DNA of 64,000 bases. It comes from Paraphoma chrysanthemicola (taxonomy: Eukaryota; Ascomycota; Dothideomycetes; Pleosporales; Phaeosphaeriaceae). The position numbers and the translations under genes were made by a program. How positions within the stretch are numbered: position 1 is the stretch's first letter; each line of letters starts with the position of its first letter. The notes under the pieces are model-generated. The model was given only the letters and a program-made list of their open reading frames with translations, ran no database searches and was not told where the DNA came from. Location of the stretch: contig JAGMWG010000005.1 in assembly GCA_020744225.1 (NCBI GenBank), positions 682,001 to 746,000 on the forward strand, in the 5' to 3' direction. Positions 35,190-44,748 of the stretch are shown here, one piece after another.

Positions 35190-35837
35190 GGGAAGACGAA
35201 GTTAATAGCAGGGGATCAAGAATTGAGGAATGTGGGGTGCAAGGAGAGGAAGTGGCAACGAGATGTGTGAAGATGGAACCGTGCTGGGATGCGGCGACAC
35301 AGAGGAACGGATCATATCATGACTTGAGAGAAGTGAGAGTACTGTCGTTGTGTTTCGTTTTATACCCGCATTTGCGTTGGGAAGTTTGATATCTCTCGTC
35401 TATCCTTGAATGAAAAGCTCAACACGGGTATACATGTTCTGCTTCTATAGCCAAGAGTGACAGCCCATGAAGTCGTACCAGCGAAATGATACAACGTATA
35501 TAGTATGTCCCATGATATGTTGTACCGTGCTGTTATACTAAACAGGTGTTCCCAACCTGTGAGGCGCTGTCAAATCTACCTGGCGGCCACGGGTGCTACA
35601 TACCAAGACGGGCCGCAAAGCGCGCACTGGATTGGGCCATCGTACGAGCGTGTGTGCAGCTAGATGGGAGTCCCACACGGAAAAGGGGGTTGGACGGCAA
35701 GGTGTACATGAGATACAAAAGGTATGGTAGCCATGCTTCATGGGCGTATGTCAGTACTGCTTCTTTCTTGAGGCATTTGTGGCATCCGTTTGCAACAATA
35801 TTTCTCACCAATCTTGGATGCCTGAAGTACCTAGATC
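35190..35837. other. Intergenic spacer between the tandem membrane-protein genes
   Basis: 648 bp holding the 3' end of copy A and the promoter of copy B. Open frames on both strands lack any recognised motif. No gene is supported. Confidence 0.5.
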
Positions 35838-36478
35838 ATGATTCACAAATTCAACATCCTCACTAGCTCAGTGCTGCGCGGTTTCCAGATACTCTTTGCC
35901 ATTGTCCTCGGCTTGTCTGTTACACTAGTGAAGGACCACAACGACCATGGCGGAGCAACAGATTTTCCCTCGGCTCCTGCGATTCTCCCGATATCAACTG
36001 GCATTGGTGCTATTTCTCTTGTTGCCGCGGTCCTGAGTCTAGCTATTGCATGGACGAGTTTTCTGCGCGAATACATCGAGATGCTAGTGGACGTGGTTAT
36101 TGTCATGATCAACATTGTTGGCGGGACTGTAAGTCCCATCATCGCGAAATCGACAATGTACTAACAAAGAAACAGATTATAGCGATAAAACTGAAGGGAG
36201 CGAAATGTGCTGACTCAAGCGAGGAGAACAGATTTGGCAAGGATCGAACTTATCCTTATGCAGGAGGCCTCGCAAGCATCGATCTTCTGAACGGTGGATG
36301 TATGAAACAAGACGGGGAAGGTGGCTGCTTCAATGTAGCAAAAGGAAGGTGGGGAAAGCTGAACACACGTTGTATGCAGTCGCAAGCAGACTCGGTCTTC
36401 ATGTTCCACACCGTAGTGGTGCTGTTCGGAACAATCGCACTGACGTTCCTGCGATTGAAAAGCGACCGGCGCTATTGA
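35838..36478 (+). CDS. Small four-helix membrane protein, tandem copy B
   Basis: Two exons, 35838-36128 and 36176-36478, with a 47-bp intron (GTAAGT...TACTAAC...AACAG, phase 0), give 197 residues. Exon 1 has three helices (VLRGFQILFAIVLGLSVTLV; a second in SLVAAVLSLAIAWTSFL; a third ending VVIVMINIVGGT). Exon 2 opens IIAIKLKGAKC, the same start as copy A's exon 2. It has a longer Gly/Cys-containing loop and ends RCMQSQADSVFMF plus a last helix and KSDRRY. Overall identity to copy A is modest, but the intron position and phase, the A-I-x-L-K-G-x-K-C motif and the C-M-x-S-Q-A-x-x-V-F-M-F motif are shared. These point to an old tandem duplication. The function is unknown. Confidence 0.87.
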
Positions 36479-36755
36479 GTTGGGGAAGGTGCGTAGCAGC
36501 TCGGGTTTCGCCGAAGGAAAAGCAGAACGAGCATGAAGAAAGAGCTTAGCAGAGACGCGCGACACGGACAGGTCAAAGAGGAAGAGAATTGTAAGATAGT
36601 CGTTGTATTCATCACCTCACAACGCCCATGCCCATGCCATTGCCAAATCAGTCTGGTATCATCGCATCTCGCTCTCCGTGCTATCGATTTGGTATCTCTG
36701 CGCTCAGCCTCGCCGTACTACGCCGCCCATGCAAAGAAGTGTTGTTGGTCGTGAA

Positions 36756-36924
36756 TTAGACGGGGCAAGACTAGGTCCCTCCATTAGCAAATGGGTATAC
36801 TGGCGAATAGATGTAAACGTACGCTGCCACACGATCCGCAAGTCTTAGTGTCTCCGCTGATGCCGGCGCCGCACTTGGGGCAGCTATCGTTATGGGAGTT
36901 GACGATGACGGTGGTGGACTGCAT
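36756..36924 (-). CDS. 38-residue zinc-ribbon-like small protein, two exons
   Basis: Exon 1 is 36924-36823 (34 codons) and exon 2 is 36770-36756 (four codons plus stop). They are separated by a 52-bp intron with GTACGT donor, TGCTAATG branch and ACCTAG acceptor, phase 0. The protein starts MQSTTVIVNSHND, then SCPKCGAGISGDTKTCGSCG, and closes SSCPV. The five cysteines form C-x2-C-x10-C-x2-C-x3-C, with the C-P-x-C-G and C-x-x-C-G knuckles typical of a single zinc ribbon. The start lies in an AGCAAGATG context with a TTATAA element about 113 bp upstream (37035-37040). I believe similar short fungal proteins ending in a Cys-Pro tail exist but cannot name the family. A read-through of the intron gives a longer, less cysteine-ordered tail, which favours the spliced form. 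The role is unknown; metal binding or zinc buffering is inference. Confidence 0.72.
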
Positions 36925-37256
36925 CTTGCTGCTTCTCTGGTGTTGCTAGATCTTGCGTCGGTTGTCTTTGATTTGGGCTGCTGTAGACTGGATGGAGTGG
37001 TGATAGCTGAGCTTTGGAGGGGCAAGTGGGGTAGTTATAAGAGTTGCTGCAGGGTCAGGCAGCTATGGGAAGGCTATGCAGCTAATGCATGCACTGTCAG
37101 ATGACGGACACGCGGTAAATGCGCTGGGGACTGCTATTGGGCCGGTGTGTTGAGAGCGTGGGAGGTGTGGGTGTAGTGAGATAGCTGTGAGAGTAACAGA
37201 ATAGGGCCGACGCGGAGAAAGAGATTCTAACATGGCTTCCGTGTACCTAGGATACC
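36925..37256 (-). promoter_or_regulatory. Promoter/leader of the small zinc-ribbon gene
   Basis: This 332-bp stretch lies between the methyltransferase stop (37257) and the small gene's ATG, both on the minus strand. A TATA-like TTATAA sits at 37035-37040. The leader between it and the ATG is rich in C and A on the coding strand and has no ATG before 36924 in the first 100 bases read, as expected for a well-translated short mRNA. Confidence 0.5.
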
Positions 37257-38081
37257 CTACCGTACGTGGCAGATGACCTCTCCGTTGATGACTACGAACC
37301 AGCCGTCCTCTTTCTGTTCCATTTCTCGCCATGTCGCTGCAATCTCCTCCAGATCTGCCTCGGTTGCAAAGCCACTATCCAGCGCCCTTTGTTTGTAGTC
37401 GCTCTGCACTGTTCTGTCTGCCCATAATCCGCACCAGAAAGCTCGCTCTTCTGGAGTGCTAAAGGTCCAGGTACCAACACTGGCATCGATATCCTCTCTG
37501 GGGAACCCAGCCTGCAGAGCTACCGCGTGCAGCATCTTACCCATCTGCGGGTAAGCTTTCAGCCCCTCTGCTACCTTGATATACAGCGCCTTCCATTTAT
37601 TCATCCCCGGATGCTCAGGGTACCAGTCCATTGCATGGTAGTTGCAGTCGCGCACTGCCAGTACGCCGCCTGGCTTTACCAGGCGCTTCATTTCCTTCAT
37701 TGCTCCTAGTGGGTCTTGCAAATGCTGCAGAACCTGATGTGCGTGTACGATATCGAAGCCGCCCGCTGCTACGCCATCCAGTGACTGCCAGTTGAATATG
37801 TCTCCAGTCTCAAAGCGCACGTTCGTGACGCCCTTTTCGGCTGCATGCTTTCGCGCCTTCTCAATCACGTCGGCAGAAGGATCGATGGCATATACGAGGC
37901 CTTGTGGTACACGCGCTGCGAGATCAACGGTGATAGTGCCAGGCCCGCAGCCGACATCGAGGATCTTAAGGGAAGGATCATTGAGGTACGGTAGCAGGTG
38001 CGGGCATGAGTTCTCGACGGTGCGCCAGCTGTGCGAGCGGAGGACCGATGCGTGGTGGCCGTGAAGGTACTTGTTGGACAT
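37257..38081 (-). CDS. SAM-dependent class I methyltransferase (UbiE/COQ5-like fold)
   Basis: A single exon of 274 residues from ATG 38081 (MSNKYLHGHHASVLRSHSWR). The ATG 8 codons upstream is possible but less conserved in look. Motif I for S-adenosylmethionine binding is LDVGCGPGTITVDLA (residues 41-55), followed by an acidic motif II (VYAIDPSADVIEKARK), motif III around FETGDIFNW, and post-motif HAHQVLQHLQDPLGAMKEM with LVKPGGVLAVRD. The N-terminal H-x-x-S-V-L-R-S-H-x-W-R segment is seen in a fungal subgroup of small-molecule methyltransferases. The substrate cannot be read from the sequence; the UbiE-like features do not by themselves mean ubiquinone synthesis. No tailoring enzymes sit nearby, so a secondary-metabolite role is not supported. 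Confidence 0.9.
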   Translation of the reverse strand: MSNKYLHGHHASVLRSHSWRTVENSCPHLLPYLNDPSLKILDVGCGPGTITVDLAARVPQGLVYAIDPSADVIEKARKHAAEKGVTNVRFETGDIFNWQSLDGVAAGGFDIVHAHQVLQHLQDPLGAMKEMKRLVKPGGVLAVRDCNYHAMDWYPEHPGMNKWKALYIKVAEGLKAYPQMGKMLHAVALQAGFPREDIDASVGTWTFSTPEERAFWCGLWADRTVQSDYKQRALDSGFATEADLEEIAATWREMEQKEDGWFVVINGEVICHVR

Positions 38082-40094
38082 GCTGAGCTGGCAAAAGGGA
38101 AGCAATTGGAGGCTTGTAGGCTAGCTGGTAAGTAGAATATAGGAGCACCTCGAGTTAGTGAGAGCTACCATAGCTCCGCGAGCGGACACAAAGCTACTAA
38201 TACCGCGATAAGCTCGAACGCGACGCCGAAGTCGCTATGAGACTCATGATGGGGAACTTCGGATATGAGAGTACAATGTCACTTTTGCTACCGGTAAGAG
38301 TGGAGTTGTGAGAGGGACATGCGAGAGGGGAAGCCGAACATCGGCGACCGGAAGCTCACGTGACGCTGAGCGAACTTCAAAGTTTACCACTTGTAACGCA
38401 CCTTCTGCTTTGGAACACATATGTTGTTAATCACATCCTATATCTCTGCAATCGCAAAATCAACTATGCGAGGCCCACTGTCTCACCTCAAATTTTTCCC
38501 TCTTCACGTCGGTCACAACATGTACTGCGATGCCACCTTACATGTCTGGCCACAGGCAGATTTCTCGTCGTTGTAAGCACAGCTCCGTAATCGTCAATAT
38601 GTCACAGCGAAGCAACAAACTGTAAGGCCTCTTTATATGGCTGGTGCACATCTTCCTTGCGCATGAGCAAGTTTTCAGTCATGGTGATCAATTGTGGATG
38701 GCACAATCTCATATAAAACCGCTGTGAACAGGACCGCTACAGAATGAAAAAGTATGTCCCAGAATTTCACGACCAACAAATATCCAACCCAAGCATCTAG
38801 GCACATGGAACTTGGATACATCCTTGTAGTGAACGTCGATATCTCCTGAGAGCCTGCACTGTTCACCATCCTTGACGGCAAAACTCCTGTCCTATCTCAA
38901 AGCTTAGATTGAACGAAGATCGGAAAGTCAAGAGCATAACACCGAGCCCCCCAGTCGGTGGCCAAGTACTGTGAAAGCTTTCCTTGATTGGTAATTTGGA
39001 TTGACAGCAACATGCGTAGCAGAAAGAAAAGCGCAGTGTTTGCAGTCATAGACTAGACGGTGCTGTGGTCGTTGCTGACTCTGAGAAGGGACTAGTTGCA
39101 TGACGGAATCATCTTTTTGCTATGCCATAGTACGAGAGGTTATTGAATGCTTCACATCGAAGGATCGGCGAGAAGCTGACTTTGTCGATAAGACCGCAGC
39201 AATCGCCAGTCTTTGCTCTCGTCTTAGCATGTCTGTTCTGGACCCGATGTACTTCACTGGAATTTGCTTTTAGGCAAGCTTCCTAGCCTCGTCCGATTAC
39301 TCGTATGCTTTTCATTGTAATCATTACATCAGATAGTATGCTTGGGGCCTAGCGAGAGTTCCTCGGTGATTTGTGCCGCGCCTTGGCGAGAATCGTCTTT
39401 GAGAACAGTTTTGAAAGACGATGACTGCGTTCTCATGAACACCACAGCAACACAGTGAGCGAAGAGCGCATGTTTTGATGAATTATGCAGCTGAATAAGC
39501 GGTGTTCTGTTTGTTAGCATATGTCGAGGATCGGGATCGACGTATGCAGGGAGTCCAGCGGGGTCTTTCTCCGAACGTCGAGACTAGATCTGGATCACAC
39601 AGCCTAATATGTTCCTATCCGAAGCTCTGGAAGAGACGAAAATCAGGCCCAGGCTTTGCGATATACAGCTAGCATCAGAGCCAATAAGAACTGCGACTCG
39701 AACGTTCTGTGGCCAATCCGCGCATACCTGGGCACCAGACCAAGGATCGACAAGGCCACCCACTACAATCTTCACGGGGAAAGGGGTTGCGGTACACCGT
39801 TTGAATCCATACGATGGCTATCGGAGATGGCGATGAGAATGTTCTCCACCTTTAAATCAGCTGTTCATCGTTCGATATATCGAATTACAGCGTAGGCGCA
39901 TGCAAATGTTCTGTATCCGGAGAAACGACAAAGGTACGAATTACGTGATGCTCTGAGACTTTACCAAGGACTTCCCCACTATGTATAACCTTCAGTAAAT
40001 CTCCCAGGATTCTCAAACAAAACAATTTGCCGAAGCTGACAATCGCAATCCCGACAACGCGTTTCACCGAAGCTAAACCATATCTTCAGTCTTG
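38082..40094. other. 2.0-kb intergenic interval between divergent genes
   Basis: It holds the promoters of the methyltransferase (minus) and the bHLH factor (plus). The open frames are all under about 80 codons and without motifs. No repeat, tRNA or transposon end was found. A long upstream region is common for fungal transcription-factor genes. Confidence 0.5.
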
Positions 40095-40919
40095 ATGCCT
40101 GGACGCAACGTACCCGCTGTTTCGGCGTTCGACTTATCTGATATATACTTTATCGAACCTGACCAAAACTACCTACTAACAGATGATGTGTTCTCTGACT
40201 GGAACGATTCAAAGATCTACCCAGAGAGGTTCTCCTACATCCCACGTGATAGAATGCACTCTACGGCCTCCTACAACGGCCTCCATATCAGCAAATCAAC
40301 ACAACAATCATCCGAAGATTGGTGTGGCACTGAAACTTCTATTTCACCATTTACGCAAAGCGGCGGCTTCAAATTTTGCGAGACACATCAAGGCTTCGAG
40401 CATTGTGGGACACAAGACGACAAAACCACTTCCACACGCCTCTGCGACAACCAGGTACAAACCACAACATCCCTCCCTACTTGTAATGTACCCCGCACAC
40501 CCATCGGCCTCAAAAGCCTTAAGAGGGAATCAAGAAGGACGGGCGGCATGGACGTCGACATGATCACCTTGCCAAAACCACGCAAACGTGGCCGCCCGAG
40601 AATCAATCGCAACTGCACTTCTTCCTCTTCAACCTCATCTTCAATTGACCCATCAACCGCCCCAAGCATTCCCCGGCGACCCGCCTGTGTCCCACACAAA
40701 CAAGTCGAGCGCAAGTACCGCGAAGGCCTGAATTCTGAGATGGAGCGATTGCGCCGCGCCGTGCCGACGCTACTGCAGAGCGCGGAGAGTTGTGGTATCG
40801 GAACAGCGAAACCGAGTAAGGGCATGGTGCTTGCGGCGGCGATTGCGTATATTCTGAAGATCGAACGCGAGAGGGATGAGGCGGTGGAAGAGGTAGAGAG
40901 GTTGGGTGGAAAGGCTTAG
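40095..40919 (+). CDS. bHLH transcription factor, SREBP-like, with an AT-hook
   Basis: A single exon of 274 residues from ATG 40095. The N-terminal 150 residues are acidic and Ser/Thr-rich, suited to activation (SDIYFIEPDQNYLLTDDVFS). An AT-hook-like element, PRKRGRPRINR, is at about residues 161-171. The bHLH follows at about residues 195-265. Its basic region HKQVERKYREGLNSEMERLR has the H-x-x-x-E-R-x-Y-R spacing with tyrosine where most bHLH proteins have arginine, the hallmark of SREBP-class factors binding both E-box and SRE sites. The loop is TLLQSAESCGIGTAKPSKG, and helix 2 is MVLAAAIAYILKIERERDEA with a short leucine-zipper-like end. No membrane anchor is present, so it is not a full SREBP. 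The stop codon is the first unit of a 22-bp tandem repeat that continues downstream. Confidence 0.92.
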   Translation: MPGRNVPAVSAFDLSDIYFIEPDQNYLLTDDVFSDWNDSKIYPERFSYIPRDRMHSTASYNGLHISKSTQQSSEDWCGTETSISPFTQSGGFKFCETHQGFEHCGTQDDKTTSTRLCDNQVQTTTSLPTCNVPRTPIGLKSLKRESRRTGGMDVDMITLPKPRKRGRPRINRNCTSSSSTSSSIDPSTAPSIPRRPACVPHKQVERKYREGLNSEMERLRRAVPTLLQSAESCGIGTAKPSKGMVLAAAIAYILKIERERDEAVEEVERLGGKA

Positions 40920-41091
40920 GGAGGGAAGTGGAAAGGCTTAGGGAGGGAAGTGGAAAGGCTTAGGGAGGGAAGTGGAAAGGCTTAGGGAGGGAAGTGGAAA
41001 GGCTTAGGGAGGGAAGTGGAAAGGCTTAGGGAGGGAAGTGGAAAGGCTTAGGGAGGGAAGTGGAAAGGCTTAGGGAGGGAAGTGGAAAGGC
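40908..41091 (+). repeat. 22-bp minisatellite starting inside the bHLH stop region
   Basis: Eight exact 22-bp copies begin at 40908 and repeat at 40930, 40952, 40974, 40996, 41018, 41040 and 41062, with a partial ninth copy at 41084-41091. Each unit begins GGAAAGGCTTAG and continues as a G/A-rich 10-mer. The first unit contributes the last three codons and stop of the bHLH gene (Gly-Lys-Ala-stop). Copies are identical, so expansion is recent or homogenised. Confidence 0.97.
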
Positions 41092-41299
41092 AGGAGGCTT
41101 GTATGGCATTCTGAAAAGATTAAGTGAGGATGATTACTTTCGACAAATCGATGATTAAAATAACTAGTCATTAGTTGTACGTGCTAGATAAAAAGTTCGA
41201 TCTAACAGGCACTCTGGCTCGAGATTTCCATGCCTGAGAGCGAAAGAATGATAGCATGGCCAGTCTTTTGGCGTTCGTAATTGCGCTTCAAACCTTGCA

Positions 41300-43300
41300 T
41301 CATACCAGGAGAAAGTCAAGCATATTTTCTTGTGTGAGAGTCTCCGTAGTTTCGAGTTCGCCTACCATGATCCCTTCAACATAGCAGTCTCCGATGAGGC
41401 GATACATCTTCTCACGACCACGTGTGCCCGACCTCACACTAACTGGCCTCAGTACGAATGGCATATCAACTTGGGCAAAGACTGCTATTGTATCGCCAAT
41501 TCTTGTGTCATTGGGACAGCTCATGAGTTCTCCGTTGCTGCTAATACAAAGGGTGCGGCCTTCCATAAGACTTATGAGCTGCTGTAATGATGATCGCAGC
41601 CTCATCTGAGCGGCTGCTACTTGAAGCCGCGCTTGTTGTTGCGCTAAGATTAACTCATTCTGTGGTGCTGGCCCATAGCTCTGAACTGTAATGTGTGCCG
41701 TCGATTCTGGTTGGTCTGGAATCACTTCCTCCACCTGTGTGTCGAGCAGTAAGCGAACGAACTCCCAGGGTGGGTACACTGCGTTGCCATCCCACAGCAA
41801 TCTTCGCATGACCACAGTATCGAAAAATTGGTACCATTCACGAGCTGGGTTTCGGACTAATTCTTCGGGCTTCAAGTTCTCGACAGGATGTACAGTCTTG
41901 TAATAGGTCATCCATTGGCGCACAAGAGCCTTGATTTCGTTGAAGGTGCTTATTTCTCCGCACTTTGTTGTCCTTTTAGCCACGGTGGCATAATGCCAGC
42001 CTTTGATACGGAGCATCTTATTATCCTTTGAGAGGGACCAAAGGTTATCATACTCTGAGCATCGCCCTGCTTCGAAGCCTCCGGACAGGGTCATGTATCG
42101 TCTCTTGGCTCTCCAGTCCGGGATCCATGAGGGAAGCTCAGCGAATCTCGTTTCGACGGGCCTGAAAGCCCCTGCTGATTGGAGAAGTTCGCTTAATCGG
42201 TACATCCCAAACCTCATAGTTCTCAGAAAAGCCAGTGCCAGATTAGTGTACACCTCGGCAACACTCTGCTTATAGTTGATCTCAATCTGGGCTCGCCTGG
42301 TTTTCCGGGTATGACCAAGGGTCTTAGCTGACTCGTTTGGTCCTGATACCAGATCGTCACAAATCCCGAGGAGGCCATAGATTCTATCTCTATCATCAAA
42401 ACACTGTGCGCTGCGGAACGAGCTCAGCAGCCGGTGAATTGGGAAGCGACTGCCCGAAGGTACCATGCCTCTCCATGATTTAGATCCATGCTCTCTTGCA
42501 ATCGCACTAATTGTGCGGGAGACGTCGCTGTGCATCAATGATTTAGGGTCGAATGGCTTGCCAGCCCAAAGACCGAAAAGGACGTCGGTCACTCCGGCAG
42601 CAACTGCAAAGCGGCCGAACTCTATGAGCACGTTGCCACATTGGACTTTTGCTTTCTGCGCCATTACAATTTCCTGGATGATCCAACGCCGCTGGAACCA
42701 CGATCGCAGGAAAAACTTTGCGAGTATCTCCAAGCCAGCTTGGCCAAAGGTTAATCGTACCATCTTTTCGAGACGCAGTATGACCTGTGTAGATGAGGGA
42801 TCATTCTTTTCAGGTTCCGTGTAACCACTTCCATTGGCCAGCCGTCCTAATGGTTCGTATATTTTCTCATGTTCTTGAAAGAAGTCGAGAACCTTTTCAC
42901 CACTATCGAAGCCTTCACCCACCCAAGCAATCACCTGCTGCGCCTGTTTGTAGAATCTCGTCATTCCTCTGATTTGCCGAGCCTTCTCAGGCCCATCGGT
43001 TTGATTGATACACACGGCATCAACCCATAGTCTTCGCTCCGCGATTCCGTGTCGGAGATGTCGCAAAGCGATGTCGAGGGATGCCGTAATGGCGATGTAT
43101 GACTTGGTGTCAGGACAGTACAGTCTTTTGGTGAGCTGCGGCGCCCCCCAGGCGTAGGATAAAGCATCATAGCGGTAGTCTTTTTGCTGACAATGGACTA
43201 ATTGGCATTGGAGGGGTGACGAGTAGGACGTGCTAGGGTGAAGCACGAGAAGACGAGTGAAGTCAGTGTCGGAAAGAGGTCGGTAATGGTAAATTCGCAT
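41300..43300 (-). CDS. Heterokaryon-incompatibility (HET) domain protein
   Basis: A single exon of 666 residues from ATG 43300 (MRIYHYRPLSDTDFTRLLVL). The frame stays open upstream to an ATG at 43492, but HET proteins begin near this Y-x-P-L motif. The three HET blocks are visible: YDALSYAWGAP (residues about 46-56), then ITASLDIALRHLRHGIAERR with LWVDAVCINQTDGPEKARQI, then MTRFYKQAQQVIAWVGEG. The segment SFRSAQCFDDRDRIYGLLGI is the usual downstream motif. HET domains trigger regulated cell death on non-self recognition in filamentous ascomycetes and are related to TIR folds. The C-terminal 400 residues lack a NACHT, ankyrin or WD repeat region that I can see. Partner and trigger are unknown; such genes occur in large, variable families. 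Confidence 0.94.
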   Translation of the reverse strand: MRIYHYRPLSDTDFTRLLVLHPSTSYSSPLQCQLVHCQQKDYRYDALSYAWGAPQLTKRLYCPDTKSYIAITASLDIALRHLRHGIAERRLWVDAVCINQTDGPEKARQIRGMTRFYKQAQQVIAWVGEGFDSGEKVLDFFQEHEKIYEPLGRLANGSGYTEPEKNDPSSTQVILRLEKMVRLTFGQAGLEILAKFFLRSWFQRRWIIQEIVMAQKAKVQCGNVLIEFGRFAVAAGVTDVLFGLWAGKPFDPKSLMHSDVSRTISAIAREHGSKSWRGMVPSGSRFPIHRLLSSFRSAQCFDDRDRIYGLLGICDDLVSGPNESAKTLGHTRKTRRAQIEINYKQSVAEVYTNLALAFLRTMRFGMYRLSELLQSAGAFRPVETRFAELPSWIPDWRAKRRYMTLSGGFEAGRCSEYDNLWSLSKDNKMLRIKGWHYATVAKRTTKCGEISTFNEIKALVRQWMTYYKTVHPVENLKPEELVRNPAREWYQFFDTVVMRRLLWDGNAVYPPWEFVRLLLDTQVEEVIPDQPESTAHITVQSYGPAPQNELILAQQQARLQVAAAQMRLRSSLQQLISLMEGRTLCISSNGELMSCPNDTRIGDTIAVFAQVDMPFVLRPVSVRSGTRGREKMYRLIGDCYVEGIMVGELETTETLTQENMLDFLLV

Positions 43301-44748
43301 GACGACTTTGTATATCGAGTCGCGACATTGAACAGAAAGCACGCGGCAAGGAGATGCAGGAACGAACACAGCCTCACTTGGCAGGCCACGAGCCGTGAAT
43401 TTGACAGCAAGGCAGCGAATGAGCGACGGCTCTGGCAGAGAAAAAGCGATATACACGATCGCAGAGTGCTTGCATTTGACATTACAAACCAACAGTAGGC
43501 ATGGAAGCGTGGGTCTTTGAGGTTGGGCAAGTCAACCGTCCTGGTACCCGTGGTATGTATGCCCCAACAGTTGATAGTTTGGTGCGATTTCATGGAAATG
43601 CGCAATTGCGCGCAGTCTTGTCAGTAAAAAACTCGCCACGGAGGACTTGCTCACCACTGTCTGGGAAGCACACAAGTGCTGACACTGACACGCCGCCACG
43701 TCAAGGGTGTTCAGCCTTGCAACAGCCTCGCCTTGAGCACAGTCGACCCCGCCCTGCACCTTCCCCACCACACATCGCTGCGCCTTCTCCCGACCCATCA
43801 GCCCACCGCTTCTTTACCTCTTCACTCTCCTCTTTACCATCATCATCTGCAACATAACCGCGTTTTTGCCTCCCAGTCTTGCGGTGTTACATCTTCGCGC
43901 CCTCGCCATGTTCTCCAGGCATCCACTGCGCCAGCCCCCACCGCCCATCCCAATCGAGCCAAACCGGTGACCCAAACGTTCACCTCCCACCCAGTCCCTC
44001 ACCACCCGTCACAGCCTGGGCGCGGCCAACGTCACTGGTTCACGCGGCATCATCAGTCAGCAATGCGAGCTTATTGGCTCCGCGCACGAACGCGCGAGTG
44101 CCTTGCATGCAATCCAGTCACGCTTCATGACTGACGCGGTATTGTCTTTCCATTTCAAGCTCCTTCGGTCTGTTTCCACGCGCCCCGAACTCTTGCTATG
44201 ACTCTATGCTTTCCTGTTCCGTCTTGCCGGGTGTTTGAGGTGAAGATACGGATTGCTGCCTGTTGCCTGATTCGTCGGTGCCTGAGGAGCGCGACCGGCG
44301 GAGGCATAGCCACACGTTGAATCATCGCATGTGCGCACAGTGACTCGCTGGCGCGCAGGCAGGCGTTGTAGGAGGTCTCCGATGATGATGGAGGCATGTA
44401 CTTTGTGAGTGCTCGTTCGGGAGTGGCGGCCTCAGGACGGGCGGTGCTGCCTGGTGATATAAATGTTTTGAGACGAAGGTTTGATCTGCTTTTTCTTCTT
44501 CACAACAGTCATTCACAACGCCTCTTTCAAGTCTACCCCTACCAGAACAGTCATAATTGCCATCACCTGAGAACATCATCTAGTCAACCATCTTGTTTGA
44601 CATTACCCTCTCATCTCATTCATCAACTCATCCAGCAATCACCACCAACCAAACTTCACGCACACACCACCAACTTCCTCCATCCTACAAACCAACAAGG
44701 CCTCCAATCTCGCCTCATACCCAATAATACCAATCACCAACCGTCAAC
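43301..44748. other. 1.4-kb divergent promoter region
   Basis: It lies between the HET gene (minus) and the 74-residue gene (plus). A long C/T-rich, ATG-poor stretch runs from about 43680 to 44000, and another from about 44480 to 44748 that should be the leader of the downstream gene. The open frames here are low-complexity Pro/Ser/His-rich translations of these tracts, not genes. Confidence 0.5.
44455..44466 (+). promoter_or_regulatory. TATA-like element for the 74-residue gene
   Basis: TGATATAAATG at 44455-44465, with TATAAAT at 44458-44464. It is followed at a normal distance by a pyrimidine-rich leader (CTTTTTCTTCTTCACAACAG near 44490) and a long ATG-poor 5' UTR to the start at 44749. 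A strong TATA box plus a C/T-rich leader is typical of highly or conditionally expressed fungal genes. Confidence 0.5.

Noticed and set aside
43676..44134. 152-codon His/Pro/Ser-rich plus-strand frame
   Set aside because: A translation of a C/T-rich promoter tract; no start context, and the composition follows the base bias.
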